Positions 11,157 through 21,352 of a stretch of 64,000 nt of DNA are shown piece after piece. The notes under the pieces were generated by a model. The model did not search any database, was not told the origin of the DNA, and saw only the letters and a list, made by a program, of their open reading frames with translations. Every line of letters starts with the position of its first letter. Position 1 is the first letter of the stretch. The translations under genes and the position numbers were made by a program. Source of the stretch: Siphonodentalium dalli (taxonomy: Eukaryota > Mollusca > Scaphopoda > Gadilida > Siphonodentaliidae); assembly GCA_032622095.1 (NCBI GenBank), contig CP136061.1, positions 120,850,754-120,914,753 of the forward strand, in the 5' to 3' direction.

Positions 11157-11320
11157 ATAGAACCGCATGAGTGTCTGGATTTTGACGAATTATCGCACTC
11201 GATTTGTTGGCGGAACGCAATACCTCTCGTGCGGGACTGCGTCCCGCACTCGAGGTATCGCTCCGCCAACAAATCTCGTGCGATAATTTCGTCAAACTCC
11301 AGACACTCATGCGGTTCTAT
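11157..11320. repeat. 164-bp near-perfect palindrome
   Basis: Arms of about 80 bp, starting ATAGAACCGCATGAGTGTCT and closing at GTGCGGGAC-TGC-GTCCCGCAC, with only scattered mismatches. It is inserted at the right edge of module B where the other copy carries the 40-bp satellite. It would form a long cruciform or hairpin. Confidence 0.92.
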
Positions 11321-11409
11321 CTATTTATAACATCACCATCATGGAATAACCGTTGTAATAACCCCAACATCATGAAATATCCGTTATTATAACCCCACCA
11401 TCATGGAAT

Positions 11410-13722
11410 AATATACAGTTATCGCCCGCGATTGAGTGAGACACGGGGATTTGTCGCCCGCTCGAGACCTGGAATGTCACCGAGGGCCGCCAGGCCCGAG
11501 GGTGACATTCCAGGTCGAGAGCGGCGACAAATCCCCGTGTCTCACGAAAACAAGGGTGATAACTCTTTTGTTATCTGACAAAGGAGTACACACGAACCTC
11601 CTTAATAGCAGGCATAAATGCGCGCATATATTCTTTAATCCAGTTCGAAAAGTTAATTTTATGTTGGAATCATCGCTATTTAGAAAATAAAACATTCATA
11701 ATCTGGATCAATTAACAGACCCGTCATTCGCGTAGCTATTCTCCGGTCGGTTTGCTGGTTGCATGGTGGAAATCGGTTCACGGAAAGAGGAGCAAAGCAA
11801 TTTCGAAGTTGAGTAGCCATGCAGCGAAATGTTCGGTTTCGTTTCAAATGTTAATGGCCGTGAAGACGCCGACAGACGTGTTCATTTCCAGATTGCTAAA
11901 ATGTGAAATTAACACGTTGTAGTGGTGCAAAAAGAATTTGACATATGTCACAGATTGTTACGCAACATACGGGTATTCTCTGAAGTCTGAGGAATGTATT
12001 GAAGAAAAGAAATAGTCAATTGATAAACAGCAAAGAGTGGCTATTTGATCAAGCACATAAACGCAGTTGCAACGTATGTACATCGTATGTGCAATTGTAT
12101 GCAGCAAATACCAACTGCATAATAAGGTTTATCTATTTGTCCCACGGTCTTTACTATTGATATAAAAAGGTCCAATATGAATATTACACCTTATAACAGA
12201 TATGTGTCTGTGAAAACACCATTTATACATAGCGTGCTTTAATAGCAAATTAAAAAACACACAATTATGCAAATTAGCAAACACCACAGTTCGCGGTTGT
12301 TATGAAACAGTGGGGTTTATAAAAACAGTGTTTTTCGAAATTATCAGAGAGCTGTCAGAGAATCTCTGCGTGGTGAGTTCTTCGTAGTTCTATGTTTGCT
12401 GGTAACAGCTGAGCGGTCAATAACTGAGACAATGTTACCCTCGAGGGTAATATGGTGATTTATCGCCCGCCATGTGACGCACTCTCAGCCAATCAGAAGA
12501 GAGGAAAATGGGATGAAGGATAACAACCGTTATTATAACACCACCATCATGTAATAACCGTTATTATAACCCAACCATCATGGAATAACCGTTATTGTTA
12601 TCCTTCATCACATTTCATCCCATTTTCCTCTCTTCTGATTGGCTGAGAGTGCGTCACATGGCGGGCCGTAAATAACCTTATTACCTTCGAGGGTAACATT
12701 GTCTCAGTTATTGACCGCTCAGCTATTACCAGTAAACATAGAACTACGAAGAACTCAACGTGCAGAGACACTCTCACAGCTCTCTAACAATTTTAGAAAA
12801 CACTGTTTTTTATAAACCCCACTGTATCATAACAACCGCGAACTGTGGTGTTTGCTAATTTGCATAATGGTGTGTTTTTTTTAGTTGCAATTAAAGCACG
12901 CTATGTATAAATGGTGTTATCGCGGACACAAATCCGTTATAATGTGTAATGTTCCTATTGGACCTTTTTATATCAATAATAAAGACCGTGGGACAAATAG
13001 ATAAACCTTATTATGCAGTTGGTGTGTGCTGCAGGCAATCGCACATACGATGTACATACGTTACAAATACGTTTATGTACTAGTTCAAATAGCCACTCTT
13101 TACTGTTTATCAATTGACTATATCTTTTCTTCAATACATTCCTCGGACTTCAGAGAATACCCGTATGTTGCGTAACAATCTGTGACATATGTCAATTTCT
13201 TTTTGCGCTAGTACAACGTGTTAGTTTCACATTTTAGCAATCTGGAAATGAACACGTCAGTCGGCGTCTTCACGGCCATTTGAAACGAAACCAAACATTT
13301 CGCTGCATGGCTACTCAACTTCGAAATTGCTTTACTCCTCTTTCCGTGAACCGATTTCCACCATGCAACCAGCAAACTGACCGGAGAATAGCAGCTGCGC
13401 AAATGACGGGTCTGTTAATTGATCCAGATTATGAATGTTTTAGTTTCTAAATAGCGATAATTCCAACATAAAATTTACTTTTCGAACTGGATTAAAGAAT
13501 ATATGCGCGCATTTATGCCTGCTATTAAGGAGGTTCGTGTGTACTCCTTTGTCAGATAACAAAACAGTTATCACCCTTGTTTTCGTGAGACACGGGGATT
13601 TGTCGCCGCTCTCGCCCTGGAATGTCACCCTCGGGCCTGGCGGCCCTCGGGTGACATTCCAGGTCTCGAGCGGGCGACAAATCCCCGTGTCTCACTCAAT
13701 CGCGGGCGATAATTGTATATTA
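11410..13722. repeat. 2.3-kb palindrome of two head-to-head repeat X copies
   Basis: Repeat X runs forward from 11410 to about 12535 and inverted from about 12590 to 13722. A spacer of about 55-60 bp is made of 31-bp minisatellite units. The terminal foldbacks lie at the outer ends, so the structure is a palindrome within a palindrome. The arms are highly similar with small indels. Minisatellite units also flank the outside (11327-11409, 13722-13800). Confidence 0.93.
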
Positions 13723-15343
13723 TAACCCCACCATCATGAAATAACCGTTATTATAACCCCACCATCATGGAATAACCGTTATTATACCCCATCATCATGT
13801 GCGCATAAGATGTGGGAAAACGATGGTTCTTTTCTGATAGACTCAAGAAATGACACATGGTATCGTTTCCTCTCACATTTCCACGTAGACTGTTATATGT
13901 GCATTGATAATCTCCATGTGGACAAACAAATGCTCATGTTCATTGGGTATATCCCAAATTATCTCCATGGCATCGCTGATGATGTCCTGGAGATCGTCGA
14001 TTTTATGGTGCGAGAAGCCGATCAAATATGGCACATTTGGATGTTCGGGGTTAATAGATATTTATAGTTCACTATAATGTTCTCCCGATCTCATTCCTTC
14101 TCTAACCATCACTACGTGGATATATTCCATCGTGTAATCTTGTACGTGTATATGCGCGTGTTTACGGTTTCATGCCACTATATATATATATGTGTTTCCA
14201 TTTATAATAAAGTCTTGTGTCTCTGTGTTTGTACATATTTGTTTGTGCATGAAATGTTTGTGTAATTCCTTGTTTATATTCTGTGTATTTTGTTTGATTA
14301 TATATTGACTCCTCAGAAATGGAGGAATAAAAAATATATATATTGTTGGGGTCATGTGGGTCAAAGCTGACGTGGTTCAAAGTTGGCAGATTGGCGCCGT
14401 TGGGGGTGGGGAACGAGGGGAACCAGCATGGATAAAACCATATTGTTCCAAAAACATTCATTAAACTTATTTTAGGCATCCGCGTGATACGATGAATCTA
14501 ATGGTGTGGTCTGAAGATGCCGAAGTGTCACCCTTTGAGTTAGGGGTGGCGGTTGCGGTACCAAAAATTGATCAAGAACAAAATATCCAATAGAGAACCA
14601 CATCAAGTGTTTAGTTAATTTTAGTGACTTATGTTTTGTCTATTTAATGAATCAACTTGATAAGTGAGTACTCATGCAATGTGACACCAATTTAACGCCG
14701 ACATAACACATAAAACACTACAGTCCACTACGACGAATTTCATGCTACATTGTGGAATGAATTAAAGGTAGTCAATCCGATTAAACACCCCTAAACTACT
14801 ATTTCTTTGGCTTCAGGAGTAAACAATGTTTGATTCGAGTCGAGGAACCTACCCGTCAAAGCTCAGAGTCATCAGATATCGATTTTTGAAGTTTGTTATT
14901 TCAATTGTTTGTGGGCCAGAAACACGCTGTCAAAAGGATGGACTCGGTCAAAATTGGCAATACGGCCAAAATTCGTGAATACTCAAGTGGTAATGGCCAT
15001 ATTTCGTTGAACAAAATGTTGTTAAATAAGATGTTTTGGAAAATTTAATACCATAGTTGACAGTGGTTAGCATTATTTTGTTGCAATTAATCGATTCTGA
15101 TAACTAAAGCGTATTTTGAAGAAATGTTGTTGTTGTTGTTGTATCTTGATGATATGAGGACACTCTGATCGGATTGAGTACCTTTAAGTACATGTAGCTT
15201 GTCAAAGGTTACCAACGCAGCGTTTGGTGTTTGATAGCTGAATGTACGGGTTTGAATGCTTGATGTTATAGGAGTAAATCACAGTAACTATACTGGAACA
15301 CCGCGTCACTATATGCACCCCTCGTCCAGTGGAATCGACTTAC

Positions 15344-15370
15344 CTTTTGTTGTGGAGGTGGTCTCTCACC
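15344..15370 (-). CDS. 27-nt micro-exon (GERPPPQQK), intact copy
   Basis: Minus-strand acceptor TTTACTTCCAG and consensus donor GTAAGTCG bracket 27 nt, GERPPPQQK in phase 0. It is the only one of three module A copies whose acceptor is AG. Flanking introns align to those of the 21-nt exon, which marks a common origin. Confidence 0.6.
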
Positions 15371-15614
15371 CTGGAAGTAAATGAGTTACACGTTATGCTG
15401 GACATATAAGTAATAATGAATAACAACTTAAAACCACAACGCACTCGCTAGGTGAAAAAACACTATTGAAATTCTGCATATCAAATAATAAATATAAACA
15501 TTTATCCTAAGTGTTACAAACAATGTTTTCTTTTGTTATTAGCAACCAAGAAGCTAACATAAAACTCTATATTTGCGAATATATGTAGTCTGTCTGTGTT
15601 CTACTTAAATTTAC

Positions 15615-15644
15615 GGGGTACCATCTAGGTGGTTCCAGCGGGGT
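15615..15644 (-). CDS. 30-nt candidate micro-exon (TPLEPPRWYP), copy 2
   Basis: Identical to 8053-8082 with acceptor CTGTTAG and donor GTAAAT, 30 nt, phase 0. Because the surrounding duplication is recent, identity alone does not prove selection. Confidence 0.4.
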
Positions 15645-15829
15645 CTAACAGAGTTATCTGTTTACGAGGAAGATGATGGTGCGGGTTAAAATTTTCTAAA
15701 GTGACGCTGTTGGTATCATGAACATAAATGGTGGTGGGGCAATAAAATCAATGACGTTATTTTCTAAATGCACATAAAGTTATGAAATTTCGCTCCGTTG
15801 TTTCGGATTCCTAGCTCATTCCGACGTAC

Positions 15830-15901
15830 GGATAATGGAAATTCCTGTTTTATTTGTTTCACACAAGATTCTAAGCAATTAACGTCGTTTTCGGTGCATC
15901 G
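15830..15901 (-). CDS. 72-nt cysteine-containing exon, copy 2
   Basis: 72 nt with acceptor CGCTCCCAG and donor GTACGT, residues beginning RCTENDVNC. The three cysteines are kept. A 4-nt insertion lies just past the donor (about 15812-15815), which would break the frame if this were a terminal exon but is harmless in an intron. Confidence 0.5.
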
Positions 15902-16066
15902 CTGGGAGCGTATAGAAGTGTCAGGTGCCGAACAATACAACAGGTATAATTTCGCAAAAGGTATTCGCACGATTGATTCTGAACAGACGCAAGAGCTACG
16001 TGAATATGTGTTATATCCAGTGATAACCAGTGTTTTATGTCTAGTATACTATTTGTTATAAAATGG

Positions 16067-16452
16067 TTGGAGAATACGAATTTTTAGAAGCCCACGCATG
16101 CAAAGTTATTGTATGATGTATATGTATCTTGTTAAAGGCTATTAACGCAGCGTTTGATGTTTGGTAGCTGAGCGCGCGGGATTCGACCGCATGATGTTTC
16201 GAGTCGATCACGGTAACTACTGGAACACCGCGTCAGTATATGGTGGGTCAGAATCTGATTTTCGTAGCTACTTTTATTTGGAATCGACTTACCTCTGGTC
16301 GTGGTCCCTTATGCTGGAAGTGAAGAAGTTATACGTTATGATGCATGTATAAGTAATAATGAATAATTATACAATGGTTTTATGAGTGCTGTATACGTAT
16401 GGACATAATGCCATGTGTAAACACAATTATGAGCACAGAACTTCCACTTTAA
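16067..16452 (+). repeat. Truncated module B copy ending in a TTAA insertion
   Basis: Matches the first about 380 bp of module B, then stops at CTTCCACTTTAA where a TTAA element begins. Intact module B continues with GACTAAATTCACAC, which is missing after the element. Module A sequence follows instead. Confidence 0.9.
16293..16313 (-). CDS. 21-nt micro-exon (HKGPRPE), copy in truncated module B
   Basis: Acceptor CTTCACTTCCAG and donor GTAAGTCG bracket 21 nt, HKGPRPE in phase 0. Two amino-acid changes from PEGPRPE lie in the first two codons. Splice signals are intact. Confidence 0.55.
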
Positions 16453-16679
16453 AGGCACGTGCGGCCTTAATTGTCGAAAATATTCATATTTGTTCCAAAC
16501 ACCGTAAACAGAAAAACATTAAAACGCATACAGTTCCGTTCATATATACCATGACCATCGCGTAAACAGCATGTTATCATACAGGCCTACTATATTTTAC
16601 ATAAGCAAGAGCCTGATAATGTTACAGAAGACAGCACAATGCTACTGGCTAATCACACAGAAATGGCATAAACATTCCT

Positions 16680-16815
16680 ATCAGGGGTGATAGGAAGACA
16701 GTCAGCCATGACTATATCACCCCTAGCAATATATTAAAATTATATTTATTTGTAATTGTACTTTCCATGTGTGTGTATTGTAAATAAAATTATCCTATCC
16801 TATCGATATCGATAT
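16680..16815 (+). mobile_element. Short retroelement 3'-end-like insert
   Basis: This insert is absent from the clean TTAA element. It contains CCTATCAGGGGTGATAGG and ends TATTGTAAATAAAATTATCC with a repeated CCTATC / GATATC tail. A tandem-repeat tail after an AATAAA-like signal is typical of truncated non-LTR elements. The family is not identified. Confidence 0.45.
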
Positions 16816-16977
16816 CGATAACGCTCTTTATTAGTTCCATATCAGGTATTCACCAACAAAGAACGCTCGTTATGTTTACCATCATAATATAAACAAACAC
16901 CAGAAAAGTTACTTTTTATGCTTTTGTTTACATAACAATGGTCAAACATATGACCATAACATACTGTTTATGCGATT

Positions 16978-17942
16978 TTTATACGCCCTTTTGAAAAAAA
17001 GGCCGTATTATAGTATTGGTCTGTGCGTCCGGCGTCCGGGCGTCCGTCCGTTAACCTGTTGTCCGGATGATAACTTTAGTTAGAGTGAACCAAAATTAGT
17101 AAAATTTGGTATGTGGGTTTATTAGCCGAAAAGTAAGTTCAAGTTCGAATTTGGGTTCCGCCCGCCAATTTTCACCGGAGTTATGCCCCTTATTTAACGT
17201 TTTTTGACTTAGAAAATCCTTGAAATTTGTTGTCCGGATGATAACTTTAGTATAGTTTATCGGAATGAATCCAAATAATTTGGTATATTACTTTCTCCCA
17301 CCAAAACACAGGTCAAGTTCGAACTTGGGTTCTGTCCGACCATATTTGGCAGAGTTATGCCCCTTTTTCGACTCAGAAAATTCTGTTTTTCTTATGTTTT
17401 TTGGTTTCCGGATGATAACTCGATTTTGGAATGTTTATACGCAAAACCCGTTTTTTTTGTGGATTACATATATCAAAATACAGCTCAAGTCCGAATTTCG
17501 TTTTAATCTGATAATTTTTGCGAGAGTTATGGCCCCTTTTTTGACGTAATTTGACTTAGAAAATCCCTGAAATTTGTTGTCCGGATGATAACTTTAGTTA
17601 GAGTGAACCGATTTCAATCAAATTTGGTATGTGGGTTTATTAGGAGAAAAGACAGCTCAAGTTCGAATTTGGGTTCCGTCCGCCAATTTTCACCGGAGTT
17701 ATGCCCCTTATTTGACATAATTTGACATAGAAAATCCTTGAAATTTGTTGTCCGGATGATAACTTTACTAGAGCTTATCGGATTCAATGATAATTTGGTA
17801 TATTACTTTCTCCCACCAAAACACAGGTCAAGTTCAAATTTGAGTTCCGTCCGCCAATTTTTACCAGAGTTATGCCCCTTTTTTACCAGTTTCCGCCGAC
17901 CCAAGAGAGGGCGTATATTGCACGCCCAGCGTAGCTCTTGTT
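16978..17942 (+). repeat. Nested CCGTCC-type dispersed repeat
   Basis: Begins TATACGCCCTTTTGAAAAAA and ends GGGCGTATATTGCACGCC then CAGCGTAGCTCTTG. Inside are two to three diverged internal repeats with GTTGTCCGGATGATAACTTT and GAGTTATGCCCCTT. Relatives are at 43905-44710 and 48811-49905. This repeat class is common in molluscan genomes (general knowledge, not searched). Confidence 0.75.
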
Positions 17943-18612
17943 CTTATTTGTATACGGACAAAGTATATCTACATTTTTATGTTCTTCTGTTTGTGGCGGT
18001 TTTTGACGGGTGGAGATATTTTCACAGGATACCCATCGCCAAGGCCAACCGTGTCTTTAAACGCAATGATATATTCGAGTCGAGGAACCTACCCATCAAA
18101 GCTCAGAGTGATCAGATATCGATTTTTGAAGTTTGTTATTTCAATTGTTTGTGGCCCAGAAACACGCCATCAAAAGGATGGACTTGGTCAAACTTGCGAA
18201 TGAAGATGGATAACTCTAAAAACAAGTGGCAATACGGCAAAATTTCGTGAATACTCGAGTGATAATGGCCATATATCGTTTAACAAAATGTTGATAAATA
18301 ACACGTTTTGGGAAATTTGAAACCATAGTTGACAGTGGTTAGCATTATTTTGTTGCAATTAATCGATTCTGATAACTAAAGCGTATTTTAAAGAAATGTT
18401 GTTGTTGTTGTATCTTGATGATATGGGGACACTCTGATCGGATTGAGTACCTTTAAGTACACGTAGCTTGTCAAAGGTTACCAACGCAACGTTTGGTGTT
18501 TGATAGCTGAATGTACGGGTTTGAATGCTTGATGTTATGGGAGTAAATCACAGTAACTATACTAGAACACTGCGTCACTATATGCACCCCTCGTCCAGTG
18601 GAATCGACTTAC

Positions 18613-18639
18613 CTTTGGTGGTGGAGGTCGTCGCTCACA
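18613..18639 (-). pseudogene. 27-nt micro-exon with a lost acceptor (CERRPPPPK)
   Basis: Open in phase 0 as CERRPPPPK with donor GTAAGT, but preceded by CTTCCAT instead of CTTCCAG. Several codons differ from the intact copy, which suggests drift after loss of splicing or fast change before it. Confidence 0.55.
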
Positions 18640-18884
18640 ATGGAAGTAAATGAGTTACACGTTATGCTGGACATATAAGTAATAATGAATAACAACTTAA
18701 AACTACAACGCATTCGCTAGGTGAAAAAACACTATTGAAATTCTGCATATCAAATAATAAATATAAACATTTATCCTAAGTGTTACAAACAATGTTTTCT
18801 TTTGTTATTAGCAACAGAGAAGCTAACGTAAAACTCAATATTTGCGAATATCTGTATGTCTGTCTGTGTTCTACTTAAATTTAC

Positions 18885-18903
18885 GGGGTGGTTCCAGCGG
18901 TGT
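18885..18903 (-). pseudogene. 30-nt candidate micro-exon reduced to 19 nt
   Basis: Splice sites CTGTTAG and GTAAAT are retained but an 11-nt deletion leaves 19 nt, so inclusion would shift the frame. It supports decay of this cassette, or argues that the element was never an exon. Confidence 0.4.
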
Positions 18904-19083
18904 CTAACAGAGTTATCTGTTTACGAGGAAGATGATGGTGCGGGTTAAAATTTTATAAAGTGACGCTGTTGGTATCCTGAACATCGATGGCGTTATTTTC
19001 TAAATGCCCATATAAGTTATGAAATATCGCTCCGTTGTTGTCAGTTTCGACCTATTAACTTCGGATTCCTCATTCCGACGTAC

Positions 19084-19155
19084 GGATAATGGAAATTCCT
19101 GTTTTATTTGTTTCACACAAGATTCTAAGCAATTAACGTCGTTTTCGATGCATCG
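19084..19155 (-). CDS. 72-nt cysteine-containing exon, copy 3
   Basis: Acceptor ACGCCCCCAG, donor GTACGT, 72 nt, residues beginning RCIENDVNC with all three cysteines. A 15-nt insertion is present beyond the donor relative to copy 1. It is the best-preserved exon of the otherwise decayed third module. Confidence 0.5.
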
Positions 19156-19546
19156 CTGGGGGCGTATAGAAGTGTCAGGTGCCGAACAATACAACAGGTA
19201 TAATTTCGCAAAAGGTATTCGCACGATTGATTCTGAACAGACGCAAGAGCTACGTGAATATGTGCTATATCCAGTGATAACCAGTGTTTTATGTCTAGTA
19301 TAATATTTGTTATAAAATGTTTGGAGAATACGAATTTTTAGAAGCCCACGAATGCAAAGTTATGGTATGAGGTATATGTAGCTTGTTAAAGGTTACGGAC
19401 GCAGCGTTTGATGTTTGATAGCTGAGCGCACGGGATTCGACCGCATGATGTTACGAGTCAATCACGATATCTACTGGAACACCGCGTCAGTATATGGTGG
19501 GTCAGAATCGGAGTTTCGTAGCTACTTGTATTTGAAATCGACTTAC

Positions 19547-19567
19547 CTCTGGTCGTGGTCCCTCAGG
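19547..19567 (-). CDS. 21-nt micro-exon (PEGPRPE), copy in module B copy 2
   Basis: Acceptor CTTCACTTCCAG and donor GTAAGTCG bracket 21 nt reading PEGPRPE. There is one silent difference from 9299-9319. Confidence 0.62.
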
Positions 19568-20424
19568 CTGGAAGTGAAGAAGTTGTACGTTATGATGGAT
19601 GTATATGTAATAATGAATAATTATACAACGGTTTTTATGAGCGCTGTATACGTATGGACATATGCCATGTGTAAACAATTGATGAGCACAGAACTTCCAC
19701 TTTAAGACTAAATTCACACAACTAGCAACTAGTAACATTGAATTTTAGAACATGAATGTTTATCTGGTATAATATGTCTGATATATGTGATATATATCAC
19801 CATCAACCAATGTTATTGGTTGATATCAATACTAATTCCAGAGATTAACAGTTGGTTATTTCTTGTTGACAACTGCATCGATGTTTGTGGGATACTACTT
19901 TTTAGAAGTTCACCGACGATATATATGTCAGATATATACTTGTCAGTCAGCCTTAGAGGTATAGATGCATTTTGATGCAGTTTGTAGCTCATGCCTCACC
20001 GTTTACCACAAAACTATTATTTGTATATTGTTTGTACAAAAAGTGATTAAAGCAGCCGCGGGTTTATCAGGTTTCGAATGATTTACTTGCCCAATAATGG
20101 CGTTCTCGAAATGTGGTTTGATGCTTAATCCTATAACTCAGATGTTCTTCTCGTCTGATTTTCCTGATGCCAGTTTCTTACATGAACTAATTTAATGCAA
20201 TGAATATAATTGTTCTTCTTTGCAGGATGGTAAGCGTAAATCATGGTCCGGAAATTTGACTGACTTTGTATAAAATTTCAAACGAGATTTAATTTTCTTA
20301 TAAAACTGTTTCTATTAGTAACGCATACATGCATGTACATGTACGCGACATTGTTATATGATTGCATATCGCGCACAGTATATGACGGAGTCCCATTCGT
20401 TTAGTTCTCACAGGTAACACTTAC

Positions 20425-20448
20425 TTTTTCTGGCGCTGATTCATCTCC
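20425..20448 (-). CDS. 24-nt micro-exon (GDESAPEK)
   Basis: Acceptor TTTCTGTTTCCAG and donor GTAAGTGT bracket 24 nt, GDESAPEK in phase 0. A single base change from 10183-10206 gives Ala to Glu. In the model it is the first micro-exon after the signal-peptide exon among those found. Confidence 0.62.
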
Positions 20449-21029
20449 CTGGAAACAGAAAGTAAACGTTCTAATTTTGGTAATCAACATGTATACCAAA
20501 TGCGCAGCAGTGGGTGCGAGATGGTGTATGAACCGGACATAATTTGTATGCCATCGATCCTAAGCAATAAGCTCGCACTCTAACTTGACCAGCAAACGTT
20601 ATGTCAACGGAAACTGTTAGTATCGGGCGACACTCCTATACTAAACGCACGTTTTTTTTTACTAAGGGTGGATACACACATGCATGCAATCTCTGTACAT
20701 ATCGTGTATTTTGGCGTTTTACATCGATCATACAGACCATGTAGTATGTATCTGCTGACAACCCAATCTTTGCGGCTACCACAGTGAGTCAAGCTCTGAA
20801 CGCGCAGAGAGCCGTTGACTGGACGAAGTCGTCAGGCCGCTTAAAATAATTGTTCGCGCGATGATCCAAATGTGGGACGTTCTGTTTAAATCATTGTCAG
20901 TCTTCTCTTGATTTTATACCAGTGATGGTCCCAGAATTTCCTCAACGCAGGGGCTATGATCCCCAACATGGGGATTGGGGGCTATATTATCCCGGAAGCT
21001 ACCGGACTGACCATTACAAATTTCCTCGA

Positions 21030-21030
<1 letters not shown>

Positions 21031-21071
<41 letters not shown>
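21031..21071 (+). repeat. Poly-G run of 41
   Basis: An uninterrupted G run after CCTCGAC. The paralogous run in module B copy 1 is 16 G. Such runs can form G-quadruplex structures and are error-prone in assembly. Confidence 0.95.
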
Positions 21072-21352
21072 CGGCGGCACGAGTCCTGACCACCTGAAGC
21101 CACGAAGCCACTCCTGATTTATAAATATTGTAGTTGACAGTCGTGTCTGTCGAGTGATTAATCTAATATGCAGCAAATTATGCTATTCATATAATTATGA
21201 ACATATTATTACAGTTTTTAATTTAAAGGTACACAAGGTGGTGTTGTTGTGTGTCTTCATTCGGGGAAAGGGTTGTCTAGCAACGGGTTCACAACTACGT
21301 CACCTTTCCTCTCTTGTATTATATACGCAAAATTTACAACTATGAATATAAT

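Larger units (their letters stand above)
13725..16066 (+). repeat. Segmental duplication module A, copy 2
   Basis: Close copy of 6155-8509 without the MITE. It contains an LTR-like block (13811-14390), the dispersed repeat (14805-15200), and the only copy of the 27-nt exon with an intact acceptor. It continues into a truncated module B. Confidence 0.95.
16453..18056 (+). mobile_element. TTAA-flanked piggyBac-like MITE, enlarged by nested insertions
   Basis: TTAA at 16449-16452 and 18057-18060. The left end is AGGCACGTGCGGCC and the right end GGCCAACCGTGTCT, with imperfect TIRs. The clean 425-bp relative is at 53879-54303. Compared with it, this copy holds a LINE-tail-like insert (about 16680-16815) and a CCGTCC-type repeat (about 16978-17942). 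TTAA targets and short TIRs fit piggyBac-like elements. No transposase is present. Confidence 0.8.
18062..19318 (+). repeat. Segmental duplication module A, 5'-truncated copy 3
   Basis: Matches the right half of module A from the ATTCGAGTCGAGG repeat onward. It is joined on its left to the TTAA element. It is the most decayed module: the 27-nt exon acceptor is lost and the 30-nt exon has an 11-nt deletion. Confidence 0.93.
19319..21352 (+). repeat. Segmental duplication module B, copy 2
   Basis: Close copy of 9075-11083, ending where the 40-bp satellite starts. It differs in a 41-G run (21031-21071) against 16 G, and in small deletions such as GTTTGACCA near 20778. Confidence 0.95.
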
